A stretch of DNA of 48,973 nt. Origin: a virus. Location: IMG/VR virus record IMGVR_UViG_3300044626_001725, positions 1-48,973 of that record; one strand, given 5' to 3'. The translations under genes and the position numbers were made by a program. A model generated the notes under the pieces. That model saw only the letters and a list, made by a program, of their open reading frames with translations, did not search any database and had not been told where the DNA came from. Positions 1-9,226 of this stretch are shown piece by piece (position 1 is the first letter of the stretch; each line of letters starts with the position of its first letter).

Positions 1-17
1 AGTGCCTTTTCCTAGCG

Positions 18-1316
18 ATGCAAACGCTCATTTTCGAGACCGCTCGTGTCTTCGCACCCTTGCTTGCACCGGCACGCTATAAAGGTGCCTACGGTGGCAG
101 AGGCTCGGGTAAGAGTCACTTTTTTGCTGAGCTTTTGATTGAAGATCATTTGCGACAGCCAGGCTTGCGTTCTGTGTGTATTCGCGAAGTGCAAAAGACA
201 CTTAAAGAGTCAAGCAAGCGCTTGCTTGAAGATAAGCTTGCAGCCTATGCGCTTGATACGCGTCATGGGTTTAAGGTCTACAACGAAGTGATTGCTGCAC
301 CAGGTGATGGGCTCATAACCTTCACAGGCATGCAAGATCACAACGCTGAATCGATCAAATCACTAGAGGGCTATGGAAGGGCCTGGGTTGAAGAGGCCCA
401 AACGCTTTCAGCACGATCGCTTGCGCTTTTGCGGCCAACCATCAGGCAAGAAGCTTCTGAGCTTTGGTTTAGCTGGAATCCAAGAAGAAAGACCGATGCC
501 GTGGATCAACTCTTGCGTGGGGCCACACTTCCAACGGGGGCGGTGGTTGTGCGAGCGAACTGGTCAGACAATCCTAAGTTTCCTTCTGTTCTCTCGCAAG
601 AGCGCGAAGACTGTTTGAGCACGAACCCTGGCCAATACGATCACATCTGGGAGGGCGGCTATGCCACCGTGCTTGAAGGCGCTTACTTTGCCAAGGACTT
701 AAACCTTGCACGAGCACAGGGCCGTATCGGCAAACTTGCCGCTGATCCATTGCTCAGAACGAAGCTCTTTTTAGATCTTGGTGGAACGGGTGCAAAAGCA
801 GATGCCTTTGTGATTTGGGTGTGCCAGTTTGTGGGCCGAGAGATCCGCGTGCTTAACTACTATGAAGCTGTGGGTCAGCCGCTATCGGCACATCTTGCCT
901 GGCTGCATGCACAAGACTTAGGACCTGCCAAAGCTGATATTTGGCTGCCTCATGATGGTTCGACGCACGATCGGGTGTTTGATGTGTCTTATGAGTCTGC
1001 GCTTCGCCAGGCGGGCTTTTCGGTTGAAGTTATTCCCAATCAAGGCCGAGGTGCTGCGATGGCACGGATTGAGTCAGCGAGACGCTTATTTGGATCGATA
1101 TGGTTTAACGAGGCAACGACCACCGCAGGCATTGAAGCACTTGGCTGGTATCACGAGAAAAAGGATGATGTCCGCATTATCGGGCTGGGACCTGAGCACG
1201 ATTGGTCTAGCCACGCTGCCGATGCTTTTGGGCTTATGTGCATCACCGCAGAGAATGGTTTCCGGTCAGCAAGGCCAACGAGCTTTAAGCGCAAGGGCAG
1301 TGCGATGGCGGTTTGA
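18..1316 (+). CDS. terL: Phage terminase large subunit (PBSX-like)
   Basis: ATPase/nuclease motor that cuts phage DNA and pumps it through the portal into the prohead. The 432-residue protein has a Walker A (GGRGSGKS, residues 26-33) and an acidic Walker B-like strand (WVEEAQ, about 123-128). A C-terminal RNase H-like nuclease half shows acidic motifs LDLGG (about 251-255), LPHDG and a late DWSSHAADA. The length is normal for the PBSX/Terminase_3 type. It is read rightward, opposite to the portal and capsid genes, and only 17 bases lie upstream, so its ribosome site and the small subunit cannot be judged. The family is secure; the exact subfamily is inferred. Confidence 0.93.
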   Translation: MQTLIFETARVFAPLLAPARYKGAYGGRGSGKSHFFAELLIEDHLRQPGLRSVCIREVQKTLKESSKRLLEDKLAAYALDTRHGFKVYNEVIAAPGDGLITFTGMQDHNAESIKSLEGYGRAWVEEAQTLSARSLALLRPTIRQEASELWFSWNPRRKTDAVDQLLRGATLPTGAVVVRANWSDNPKFPSVLSQEREDCLSTNPGQYDHIWEGGYATVLEGAYFAKDLNLARAQGRIGKLAADPLLRTKLFLDLGGTGAKADAFVIWVCQFVGREIRVLNYYEAVGQPLSAHLAWLHAQDLGPAKADIWLPHDGSTHDRVFDVSYESALRQAGFSVEVIPNQGRGAAMARIESARRLFGSIWFNEATTTAGIEALGWYHEKKDDVRIIGLGPEHDWSSHAADAFGLMCITAENGFRSARPTSFKRKGSAMAV

Positions 1317-1345
1317 GATGAAAACCACCATCGATCTAGCATCGT

Positions 1346-1759
1346 CTACTTTCTTTTACCTTTACCCCTCATCGCATTAGTTGGAATTTGTTTGTCGACC
1401 TCGCGCGGCAATTGAATCACGTGAACGATGAAGTGAGATTCAATCTCCGAATCGGTCACCCTTGCGTATCCAAGTCGCATTTCGTTCACAAACCAACCCA
1501 CTTTATGATGCGACTTAAATAACCATAACTTATCGTCATCTTTTAAACCTTCTCGAAAATGCTGCCATACCGGGTTTAGAAACCCGAAGGGTTGTTTTGG
1601 CGCGTTTCCTAACGGATCGTCCACCATCTCACGGGATTCGATAGCCGATATTTGGATGCACTTGATGAGATCCGACGGTTTGACACGAAACGGAGGGTGA
1701 CTATCAGAGAATGGCTTATTGACCGGTTGAAGTGCTTCAAGTGCTTTCTGATCCAACAT
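1346..1759 (-). CDS. Hypothetical protein, 137 aa
   Basis: I do not recognise this family. The protein is soluble and charged, ends in a basic tail (GKGKRK) and has no signal peptide or membrane segment. The ATG is preceded by TAAGGTG at a good distance, which supports this start. It is the last of three leftward genes (2742 to 1346) that converge on the terminase gene, with about 30 bases between the two stops. The position beside terL suggests a phage accessory gene, but nothing in the sequence shows its function. Confidence 0.6.
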   Translation of the reverse strand: MLDQKALEALQPVNKPFSDSHPPFRVKPSDLIKCIQISAIESREMVDDPLGNAPKQPFGFLNPVWQHFREGLKDDDKLWLFKSHHKVGWFVNEMRLGYARVTDSEIESHFIVHVIQLPREVDKQIPTNAMRGKGKRK

Positions 1760-1806
1760 GGGTTCACCTTATCGGTTAGTAGCTATAGAGACGCCGTGCT
1801 TTTGCG

Positions 1807-2273
1807 TTATGGCTGCCACCAGGCAGCTACTTGAAAGGGATCGTGTGCGCCTTCGGGCGCTTCACCGTTGTGTCTGATGATTGTTTTTGTAACAACGCCG
1901 TTTTCGAAGTAAATCAAACGATCGCGCTCATACTTTGCTTCGAATTCACTGTTCTCATGTTCGATTTCTTTTCCCTCAGGAATTGTCAGCGTGCCGCAGT
2001 ACCAATGGGCAAAGACGCGATCGGGATAGCCAGGAAAAGGTCACCTAGGTTCCCAAACTCTCCGTTCTTTAGAGAGGCCCTAATCTTGATCAGATAGAGA
2101 CGCTCGTCGATGATCTGCCATGTGCCGACATAACCACGGCGATGTGCGGAGGTCCAAAAATCGTTGAGTTCGGGAAGTTGACCCCCAAGCCCGATGTAAG
2201 TCTCTAGTGGCCACTCAGATAGTCCCTGCGTATCGCCATTGATGAGGATTCGTTCTGGTGCTTGCGCAGTCAT
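1807..2273 (-). pseudogene. Frameshifted conserved hypothetical protein
   Basis: The N-terminal part (RRGYVGTWQI, then DERLYLIKIR) belongs to a common small bacterial family whose members continue with a Phe-Pro-x-Tyr-Pro-Asp-Arg-Val-Phe-type stretch. In the starting frame the protein ends early at 1986. The expected continuation is in another frame: from about position 2036 it reads GYPDRVFAHWYCGTLTIPEG and runs open to a TAA at 1807-1809. One missing base in the TTTTCCTGG stretch (about 2033-2042) explains the break. It may be a real mutation or a sequencing error next to the short homopolymer. The start ATG follows AGGAAG and lies 4 bases after the stop of the upstream gene, so the two are an operon. 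Confidence 0.72.
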
Positions 2274-2277
2274 GGGC

Positions 2278-2742
2278 TTATCTTCCTAGTTGAAAAGTCG
2301 TTGTACGCATGGCATCGGAGCGCTCTTTGGCAATTGAATGTGCACAAAGTGCACGGCCAATCACAGCTTCTGTACGCCTAATCAATGCGCAGATTTCTTT
2401 GCCGCCTTCTTTGGAAAGAATGAATCCGATCAGGCGTCTAAGCTCTGCAATGCGCGCCTCCCATTGCTCTTCCGAGAACTTTGCCGTGTTTGCTGCCAGC
2501 GTCATGCAGTGCTGGCGCAAGAGGTTCTTCGCAGCGGCGAGTTGGGGCATTGAGCGGGATGCTTCGAATGTCGGTATCTGTGAACCTTTTGATGAGGGCA
2601 CTGCATGTTTTGGATGGCTTGCGGGCTCGCACTGCATGTAACGGCGGCGATCTGCATAAGAGCCTGTTCGCGGCAGATCTGAACCGTCGTAATCTGATGT
2701 TTTATTCATAAACCGAAGCCGTTCGAAGTTCAATTTGGACAT
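2278..2742 (-). CDS. Hypothetical protein, 154 aa
   Basis: An unrecognised basic protein. The first 70 residues are probably disordered; the rest looks helical (LAAAKNLLRQHC, then EARIAELRRLIGFIL). There is no membrane segment. It is the first gene of the leftward set 2742-1346 and is followed after 4 bases by the frameshifted gene, so the two are cotranscribed. Its start faces the divergent promoter region shared with the rightward gene at 2923. The function is unknown; the link to the phage is positional only. Confidence 0.6.
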   Translation of the reverse strand: MSKLNFERLRFMNKTSDYDGSDLPRTGSYADRRRYMQCEPASHPKHAVPSSKGSQIPTFEASRSMPQLAAAKNLLRQHCMTLAANTAKFSEEQWEARIAELRRLIGFILSKEGGKEICALIRRTEAVIGRALCAHSIAKERSDAMRTTTFQLGR

Positions 2743-2860
2743 GACGAGTCCTCCAGACTTGGATTCTCAAAAGAGAAAAGTTGATCAGGAAAAGTTACCG
2801 ATTTGATACGCGCTACGGGCGAAAGCTCTTGCGGTTGCCTTGCATTTGGCTGGGTGGTGT

Positions 2861-2895
2861 TTGGTTGCCCGTATGAAATCTATTATAAGATTTCA
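2861..2895 (+). promoter_or_regulatory. Promoter with -10 inside an inverted repeat
   Basis: TTGGTT (2861-2866), then 17 bases, then TATAAG (2884-2889) form a sigma70-like promoter pointing at the gene starting at 2923. The -10 lies between perfect 7-base inverted arms TGAAATC (2874-2880) and GATTTCA (2889-2895). A protein bound to this palindrome would block RNA polymerase, so it looks like an operator. The downstream gene encodes a helix-turn-helix protein, which makes autoregulation plausible. This is inferred from sequence only. Confidence 0.55.
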
Positions 2896-2922
2896 GGACT
2901 TCTTACTTGCTAAAGTTTTGTA

Positions 2923-3861
2923 ATGGCGGCAGTCAATACTGCAAAAAGTGTGCGTAAAGCTCGATGGCAACTGGGTCAAGGCCAAAGCGAACTTCTTGCC
3001 CAATGGATGGGTGGGGCCGCTGGTCTTCGTCTTGCCAGGAGAGCCTGGTTCATTCTCTCCGAGCAAGAGGGCTTGGCCGTCCATCGATATTTTCAGGCAA
3101 CGCCTGTTCCGAGTCGAAGGATTCAGGCGCTTGTGCAGCGCTTTGATCAATTAGGACCGTTTGGACTTATTGAGCGTTCACGATCAGGTAGACCGTCGCT
3201 TTCAACAGAGCGTTGGACAGCAAGACGCACGGCAGCGGGCGAGCACTGGACCCTCGTGCGAAACCTAGCCCTCGATGGTGGACGCAAAAGGCGAAGAACC
3301 CTGTCATTAAAAATGCCAAGACATCGATCAAGCGCACCCATACTTGCCCTAGCACTTGACCATGACGTTTTGATTGTTGTTACGCAAACACAAGCAAAGC
3401 TTCGAGTCGACTTACCCATGGTCGGTCAGTGCCTAACAATGGGAGAGAACGCGCTGGGTTCGCAAGGAGACATGGGTGCAATGATGGACTGGCGAGCGTA
3501 CCTGCTAGATCTTGCTAAGCCCGAGTGCCAGCAACTTGGCGAGCGCGTTAGCGTCGAGCAACGAAAGCCTTTCGTAAGCATCCTAAAGCGCTTACTAAGC
3601 ACCACAACTGGAGTCAGGATTCATTTCATTGGTGATGCGGGATCAACTCGACTCGTTAGCTGGATGGCTGTTTTTAGCGAGTACTTTGACTCGGTCGACC
3701 AAAGGGCATTGCTGCGTGCAGCAACGTTCTCATCAGCACCGTCATCTTTAAGGCCTGGCCTTGATGAGTATTTTGACGTTGAGCTTTCTGATGCGCTTGA
3801 GGGAATGCTTCAAGGAGCAAAGAGCACTCTCTATTGGGTGAGACAAGTTGAGGTTACCTAA
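2923..3861 (+). CDS. Protein with IS630-type helix-turn-helix
   Basis: 312 residues. Around residues 62-92 the sequence RIQALVQRF, then GPFGLIERSRSGRPSL, resembles the helix-turn-helix and linker of IS630/Tc1-type transposases. These typically read FreeGlaGLldrpRsGRP. The rest of the protein shows no DDE catalytic core that I can identify, so it is not a complete transposase. It is more likely a domesticated DNA-binding protein or a hybrid. No good Shine-Dalgarno precedes the ATG. A promoter embedded in an inverted repeat lies directly upstream, suggesting that the protein may control its own transcription. It stands alone on the plus strand between two leftward groups. The HTH call is moderately sure; the function is not known. 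Confidence 0.55.
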   Translation: MAAVNTAKSVRKARWQLGQGQSELLAQWMGGAAGLRLARRAWFILSEQEGLAVHRYFQATPVPSRRIQALVQRFDQLGPFGLIERSRSGRPSLSTERWTARRTAAGEHWTLVRNLALDGGRKRRRTLSLKMPRHRSSAPILALALDHDVLIVVTQTQAKLRVDLPMVGQCLTMGENALGSQGDMGAMMDWRAYLLDLAKPECQQLGERVSVEQRKPFVSILKRLLSTTTGVRIHFIGDAGSTRLVSWMAVFSEYFDSVDQRALLRAATFSSAPSSLRPGLDEYFDVELSDALEGMLQGAKSTLYWVRQVEVT

Positions 3862-3987
3862 CCCAAAATTGAATGACTGATACTTCCTGCAACACACGAG
3901 AGCTTTTAAGACTTACTTCTAGAAATACGCACTCATTTATTTCGATTTAAGACAAAGCCGTCTCTAGTAACAGCCAGTCCAGCCCTA

Positions 3988-4230
3988 TTATTCCTTCGTC
4001 TTCAGCTCGTGGTCATGCTCGCGAATAAAGCGCTCAATGTCACCCGACATGCTAATTAGCTTTGTCCACTGCTCTTTGTAAAGCGTCACTGGGAAGCGCC
4101 CTAACCCGTATACAGACAGACCGCCCTTGTCGCTCACCTTCATAGTGACGCGACTTTTGGGCGCTTGCTTGAGCGCTTCATTTTCCTTGCGCAAGCGCTC
4201 GAGTTCGGCTCGAAGGTCTTCATCAGCCAT
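3988..4230 (-). CDS. Small coiled-coil protein, conserved C-terminal motif
   Basis: About 80 residues. The N-terminus is a short coiled coil (DEDLRAELERLRKENEALK), followed by a compact beta-rich segment, SVYGLGRFPVTLYKEQW. I know this motif from small proteins in phages and integrative elements that have no assigned function. The start at 4230 is preferred because AGGA lies about 9 bases upstream; an ATG at 4257 would add nine residues. It follows the gene at 4265-4906 and is probably cotranscribed with it. The coiled coil suggests a dimer or a partner-binding protein. Confidence 0.65.
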   Translation of the reverse strand: MADEDLRAELERLRKENEALKQAPKSRVTMKVSDKGGLSVYGLGRFPVTLYKEQWTKLISMSGDIERFIREHDHELKTKE

Positions 4231-4264
4231 GTCATTTATCCTCACCGTTGATGTCAATCACTGT

Positions 4265-4906
4265 TTATACGGCACATTTGTTTAAGATTGCTCGCTCAAC
4301 TTCATTCGCCAATACCTGGAGTTCCTTCAGAGGCTTCACTCTCAGCGCCTTTATGAACTCGGTCAAATCCAGAGACCGTTCTTCAGACATCGAAATGAAA
4401 TCTTCAGCAGACTCAGCTGCGTAGGAAACGCTTTCGCGCGCCTCTGGGTCGACAAATTCGAAGTTTATGCCCCACTGCCCAGCTGACCCGCTTAAGTACA
4501 CCTCAACCGGCCAGGCTATAACTGAACCCAATATTTCGTAATTCATTACGTGTCTGAGATCAATGCCAGTGGCGTCTACCTGTTTCGCAAAATAAAAGCG
4601 GTCGCTGTATGGGTTGTACGAACCCCCACATACAAGCCTGACTCGCTTGCCACGAAACTTCGCTAATGCCCCACGCTGCTTGAGTGGTACATCGTAAAGA
4701 CAACTCTGCCCTTTCCTCTCCAAGTGATAGTCTCGGCAATCGCCAGTGAAGAATAAGTACTCCCGACTCTTTACAAGCCTTTCAAACTCGGCATAAATCG
4801 CGTGCTTAGCATCGGTCCAAGTCGGGATAGTGTGCAATTCTCTAAGCAAAATTCCGACATCGTCATGGATGTCATCGGGAGTTTGGAGGTTATGGCTTAA
4901 GGTCAT
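4265..4906 (-). CDS. Hypothetical protein, 213 aa
   Basis: I do not recognise this family. The protein is soluble and mixed alpha/beta, with aromatic and Gly-rich stretches (VRLVCGGSYNPYSDRFYF) and an acidic helical C-terminus. The ATG at 4906 is chosen because GGAG lies 6 bases upstream; the open frame extends to a TTG at 4918. It is followed by the small coiled-coil gene at 4230, so the two form a short leftward operon. It sits between the HTH gene and the defence island and could be an accessory of either, but nothing visible links it functionally. Confidence 0.62.
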   Translation of the reverse strand: MTLSHNLQTPDDIHDDVGILLRELHTIPTWTDAKHAIYAEFERLVKSREYLFFTGDCRDYHLERKGQSCLYDVPLKQRGALAKFRGKRVRLVCGGSYNPYSDRFYFAKQVDATGIDLRHVMNYEILGSVIAWPVEVYLSGSAGQWGINFEFVDPEARESVSYAAESAEDFISMSEERSLDLTEFIKALRVKPLKELQVLANEVERAILNKCAV

Positions 4907-4918
4907 TAGTTGCTCCAA

Positions 4919-5443
4919 GCATCAAATTTCACCAAGGATCTCACTCGACTGGCTCGCCTGGTGAGCCTTTGAGGGTTCATCATCGTCGCAAAGTCTGCTG
5001 TACACCTTCACACGGGCGAAACATTTTTGATGTCAAAAGCCGAGCCGATGAACGAAATGACACGCTTTTAATGTACTTTTAGGTGACTGACGTTCTGATT
5101 TCGAATTCCTACAAATTGAATCAACAAACAGTAACGGGCCAAAGGTATGCCTACCAACACACCATAACCAAATGTTCAGGTTCGCCCTAGGGGAATAAAC
5201 CAGATGAAGCAACCCCACAATTTTCTAGCTTAGCGGGAGAAAGACAACGAGTTAAAGGGGTCGAAAGGCAAAGCCTAATGCTTAGACAGATCCAGAGAAT
5301 TTGAATGTTGAGACTTGCTAATGTTTGGGTCTGAGGGCAATGATCAAAGCAAACCAATCAACCGGAAAGTGTCAACCTTCTACCGCTCTAATGAGCTTAA
5401 ATTTCCTCATTGAAGCTTAATAATTTTTAAACGCCCGAATAAC
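4919..5443. other. Gene-free 525-bp stretch before the defence operon
   Basis: No open frame with coding character, tRNA fold or IS end was seen. It must contain the divergent control region for the leftward gene at 4906 and the rightward defence operon at 5444. Near the operon there is a short inverted repeat, AATGAG (about 5390-5395) and CTCATT (about 5406-5411), followed by an A/T-rich segment (TTAATAATTTTTAAA). This segment could hold a -10 element. These marks are weak and no promoter is called. Confidence 0.5.
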
Positions 5444-8400
5444 ATGACGCTAAAAGCATTTTGCACCCCGCGCGACTCCGTTTTCGTCGCAGATCGCCGC
5501 GCAACAGTCCTTAGCCTAGATACCTTTCTGAAAGGTAAGGTACATGGTGGCGAGTTTTTCGACGAGAACTACTTCACCAATGGCATGTCTACGCTGGTTG
5601 ACCGTGCGTTTCGGCACCTTTCGGGCTCTGGAGCAGGATCCTCCGTTTTCTTGCTCTCCCAGGCTATGGGCGGCGGCAAAACGCACAGCATGATCGGGTT
5701 GGGCCTCTTGGCAAGGGACCCCGAGCTCCGCAGACGGGTGCTCCGTGAAAATGATCCTGCGCCAAAACTCGGACGCTGTCGCGTGGTGGGATTTAATGGC
5801 CGCAGTACCGATGCGCCAGGCGGCATCTGGGGCTCCATCGCAGAACAGTTGGGCAAGGCCGATCAGTTCGCCAGGTATGTCTCGCCACTGCTAAACGCGC
5901 CTGGCCCCGAGGCCTGGAAGCAACTCCTTGGTGGTGACCCTCTGGTCTTGTTCTTGGATGAACTGCCCCCTTACCTTGAGTATGCAGTGGCCGTGCCAGT
6001 GGGTAACGCTGATCTCGGCGTAGTCACCACCACGGCACTGGCCAACCTCTTCGTAGCGGTCGCCGAGATGGATAACGTCTGTCTCGTGCTGTCCGATTTA
6101 GCCGGCACCAACTTCAGCATCGGCCAAAACAATCTACAAGCGGCCTTCGACCGTGCAGTGCAAGGCATCACCTCTGAGTCCAAACGCATTGCGGTGCCCA
6201 TCACACCGGTCAACCCAAACGGCGATGAGCTCTACCATATCCTGCGAAAGCGTTTGTTTTCGGAAGTGGCACCTCAGGCTGAAATCGACCGAGTTGCGGC
6301 AGGCTATAGGGAAGCCCTTCGTGAGGCAGGCCAAATGAATCTAACAGGTACCACACCGGAGTCGCTCTACACACGGGTGCTGGATGCCTACCCGTTTCAT
6401 CCCGATTTACGCGAACTCGTCGGCAAGTTCAAGGAAAACGACGGCTTTCAGCAAACCCGAGGCGTTATCAGACTAATGCAGATGGTCGTGGCAGATCTTT
6501 GGAAATCAGATAAGGCTGCTGTCAAAGATCTCATTGCGCCATTCGACATTGATCTAAACGTCGATGAGATCGCCTCTGAGGTACGAACTATCAACCCATC
6601 GTTAAGCGAGGCCATTGCACACGACATTGCTCATGGGGGCGACGCCGAAGTGGAGCAAATCGACGTGGCTAACGGAAACGCTGACGCATCAGAGGCTGCT
6701 CGAGTCATCCTTGTTGCGTCGCTATCAACAACACCTGGTGCCATTCACGGCCTGCGTGAGTACCAACTCGTTGATTGCCTGCAGCGCCCGGGGCGAGATC
6801 TATCCACCTTTAAAGCCAACGTGCTGGACAAGCTGGCCACTCGAGCCTGGTATCTGCACAATTCGGCTGATGGGCGGCTGTACTTTAAGAATCAGCAAAA
6901 CCTTGCCGCAAAGCTTCGTTCAACGGCGCTTTCTCTGCACACCGAAACAGTAGACCGAATGCTGCGCGAGCACCTCGAGCAACACTTTGCGCCCAGCCTT
7001 CGGGACTGCTACCAGTCCGTTAAGGTTCTGCCACCGCTCGACGAAGTGCAGATTGAGCTGGAAAAGACCACCCTCGTGGTGGTGAGGCCTGGCGGTCAAG
7101 CCAATCAACTGCCAATCTCTGGGGACTGGCAGGCCTGGTGGGCCCAGCAGCAATACAAGAATCGTGTGCTATTCCTTAGCGGCTCGCGCGACACCTTTCA
7201 GAAGGTAATTGACGCTGCTCGCCAAACGCGGGCCCTGCAGAACATCGAAGACGAGCTACGCAGCGAAAACACTCCTTCGGATGACCCTCAATGGCGGGCA
7301 CTTGACACACTTCGCGATCGGATCGCGCTGCAATTCAGCGCTGCGCTCAAGGAAGCTTTCGATCAAATCGTCTACCCATCCATCAACGCCGCTCTTCGCG
7401 CCAGTGGGGTTGACTTGGCATTTGCAGGCAACCGCAGTGGCGAGGCAACCATCCGCCAAACGCTGGAAGGCGCACAAAAGTTCACGACCAAAATCGACGA
7501 CGACGCGTTCCGCGCCCGCGCCGAGGCCAGGCTTTTTGGTTCGGCAGACACTAGGGTCGTCCTGTGGTCAGATTTTAAACGTAATGCCGCTGTAAACACT
7601 GGTTGGCCGCTCCATAAATCCTCAGCTCTAGAAGACTTAAAGGTTGATTGTGTTCGCCGAGGACTTTGGCGTGAAGAAGGCAATCACATCCGTCGAGGGC
7701 CCTTCCCACCTCCCACGCCCTCGGTGGAAGTTCGCGAACTATCGATGGAAGAAGACGGTGACGGTCGCACCTACCTGAAGATCGAGCCGCTGCACGCGCC
7801 CGCTGTGGTCTACGAAACAGGCGATACCGACCCCACGCCGTCATCGAGCCCCGTGCCTACCCCTGCGCGATTCGAAGCCACCTCGCTTCGCTACCGATTC
7901 CTAGCGCACGACCCGGCCGACATCACGCGCATCAGCCAGGTCAAAGAATGGACTGCCAAGATCAGGCTGAAGTATCAGCTACACAACCGGGGCGACCACT
8001 ACGAAGTTGAACTGCGCGCTCTGCCACGTGCCAATGGCGTCACCATTCGCTACACGACTGACGGCTCCGCCCCAACCCATGTGGGCGCTGCCACCTACGA
8101 CGGCGCCCTTCGTGTTCCTAATGGCACCCGCACCGTTTTAGCAATCGCAGTTGCTGCAGCTTTCGGACTTAACTCCGAGGTAATGCGTATTCCAATTCCT
8201 CAGCCGGGGTCCGAAGGCCCCAAGCTCGATCCGAATACGCCTGTGCTGTGGACTCAGCGGGTCAAACTCGATGACTCCGGCGCTGTTTGGGATTTCATAC
8301 GTCGCCTTGATGAGGCCGTGACAGTCATTGCCTTTGACCTGGAGTTGACCGCTGAAAGCGCTGATGGCTTACAGCATGTGGACTTTTTTGGTGCTCTTGA

Positions 8401-8584
8401 GTCGGGCTACACGGCAGCCAGCATCAAGTCTGTGGCTGACCAATTACAGGCCATCGTGGGCAGTGGCTCACTGCGAATGGCGGTGGGTTCACTCCGGTTC
8501 ACAACGGGTCAGGCTCTTCTTGATTGGTTAAAGGCCAGCGGCCAACCATTCGATATGGCCAAAGTTAAACAAGTCGCGCAGTAG
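5444..8584 (+). CDS. DUF499 ATPase, defence operon gene 1
   Basis: A 1,046-residue P-loop ATPase of the DUF499 family, the ATPase member of helicase-methylase-ATPase (Hma) type defence loci. Walker A is MGGGKTHS (residues 75-82), the GGGKTH form typical of DUF499. Walker B is LVLFLDE (about 167-173). The C-terminal third, after a Pro/Ser/Thr linker (about 800-810), contains a chitobiase/Fn3-associated-type beta domain with the hallmark TIRYTTDGSAPT (about 867-878). No Shine-Dalgarno is obvious before the ATG. The gene is 3 bases from the DUF3780 gene, so the products are made together. The exact role is unknown; ATP-driven sensing or loading of the other subunits is an inference. Confidence 0.9.
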   Translation: MTLKAFCTPRDSVFVADRRATVLSLDTFLKGKVHGGEFFDENYFTNGMSTLVDRAFRHLSGSGAGSSVFLLSQAMGGGKTHSMIGLGLLARDPELRRRVLRENDPAPKLGRCRVVGFNGRSTDAPGGIWGSIAEQLGKADQFARYVSPLLNAPGPEAWKQLLGGDPLVLFLDELPPYLEYAVAVPVGNADLGVVTTTALANLFVAVAEMDNVCLVLSDLAGTNFSIGQNNLQAAFDRAVQGITSESKRIAVPITPVNPNGDELYHILRKRLFSEVAPQAEIDRVAAGYREALREAGQMNLTGTTPESLYTRVLDAYPFHPDLRELVGKFKENDGFQQTRGVIRLMQMVVADLWKSDKAAVKDLIAPFDIDLNVDEIASEVRTINPSLSEAIAHDIAHGGDAEVEQIDVANGNADASEAARVILVASLSTTPGAIHGLREYQLVDCLQRPGRDLSTFKANVLDKLATRAWYLHNSADGRLYFKNQQNLAAKLRSTALSLHTETVDRMLREHLEQHFAPSLRDCYQSVKVLPPLDEVQIELEKTTLVVVRPGGQANQLPISGDWQAWWAQQQYKNRVLFLSGSRDTFQKVIDAARQTRALQNIEDELRSENTPSDDPQWRALDTLRDRIALQFSAALKEAFDQIVYPSINAALRASGVDLAFAGNRSGEATIRQTLEGAQKFTTKIDDDAFRARAEARLFGSADTRVVLWSDFKRNAAVNTGWPLHKSSALEDLKVDCVRRGLWREEGNHIRRGPFPPPTPSVEVRELSMEEDGDGRTYLKIEPLHAPAVVYETGDTDPTPSSSPVPTPARFEATSLRYRFLAHDPADITRISQVKEWTAKIRLKYQLHNRGDHYEVELRALPRANGVTIRYTTDGSAPTHVGAATYDGALRVPNGTRTVLAIAVAAAFGLNSEVMRIPIPQPGSEGPKLDPNTPVLWTQRVKLDDSGAVWDFIRRLDEAVTVIAFDLELTAESADGLQHVDFFGALESGYTAASIKSVADQLQAIVGSGSLRMAVGSLRFTTGQALLDWLKASGQPFDMAKVKQVAQ

Positions 8585-8587
8585 TCC

Positions 8588-9214
8588 ATGACATCTACAA
8601 ACAACACTACGAAACGCCGCGTGGTTGGCCTGGGTTTTTTGCCCGATGAGGCACGGCATGGCTTTTTGGTCGATGTTCCGAAGGGTACAAGCAATGACGA
8701 GCGTATCTGCATCACAGAGCATCGGGGAGACGATTTAGATCACCTCGGTGCGCGAGACAGCGCAGCGCCCAACCCGAAGGATCCAGGACTGCGCGTGATG
8801 ATTGACCGCGGGCGTTGGCTGGCGCTAGCGCCCGAATTCTGGGACGAATCGAACCGCCGTCTGCGCGCTAACGGCCTGCCGACTTCCAAGTTCGTCAAGA
8901 ACCCCTCCAAACCGGTGCCGGTGCATCCGTCGTTAGGGAAGGAGCTGTGCGTGTTGTGCTGGGCGGTGGAAGACGCGCCGCCCGATGACATTCCCAACGC
9001 CCTTCGCAACTGGGAAGCTCTAGCCCCCGAGGAGCGCTGGTGGCTCTTCACCATGACGGTGGCCACCACCGGCCAGGCGATGCAAAAGGGCCTGGGCTGG
9101 CGAAAGGCCTTGCGCGCCGCACTGGCCGACAACCCATTCGTCAAAGGCGAGGGCATGTCGCCCCGCGCGCGCCGTGAGCTGCTGGGTCACTCCCAACTGT
9201 CGCTGAACCTCTAG
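8588..9214 (+). CDS. DUF3780 protein, defence operon gene 2
   Basis: 208 residues with the signature of DUF3780. It carries a conserved GKELCVLCWAVEDA segment in the middle, then LAPEERWWLFTMTVATTG and GWRKALRAAL near the C-terminus. This family occurs almost only between DUF499 and DUF1156 genes, and that context is reproduced here (3 bases after DUF499, 12 before DUF1156). There are no nuclease or ATP motifs, so it is probably a structural or adaptor subunit of the complex. Composition is rich in G and C, like the following gene. Confidence 0.88.
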   Translation: MTSTNNTTKRRVVGLGFLPDEARHGFLVDVPKGTSNDERICITEHRGDDLDHLGARDSAAPNPKDPGLRVMIDRGRWLALAPEFWDESNRRLRANGLPTSKFVKNPSKPVPVHPSLGKELCVLCWAVEDAPPDDIPNALRNWEALAPEERWWLFTMTVATTGQAMQKGLGWRKALRAALADNPFVKGEGMSPRARRELLGHSQLSLNL

Positions 9215-9226
9215 AGCCCCGATTCC

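Noticed and set aside
2923-3861. Complete insertion sequence
   Set aside because: Only an HTH resembles a transposase. No DDE core, no terminal inverted repeats and no target duplication were seen around the gene.
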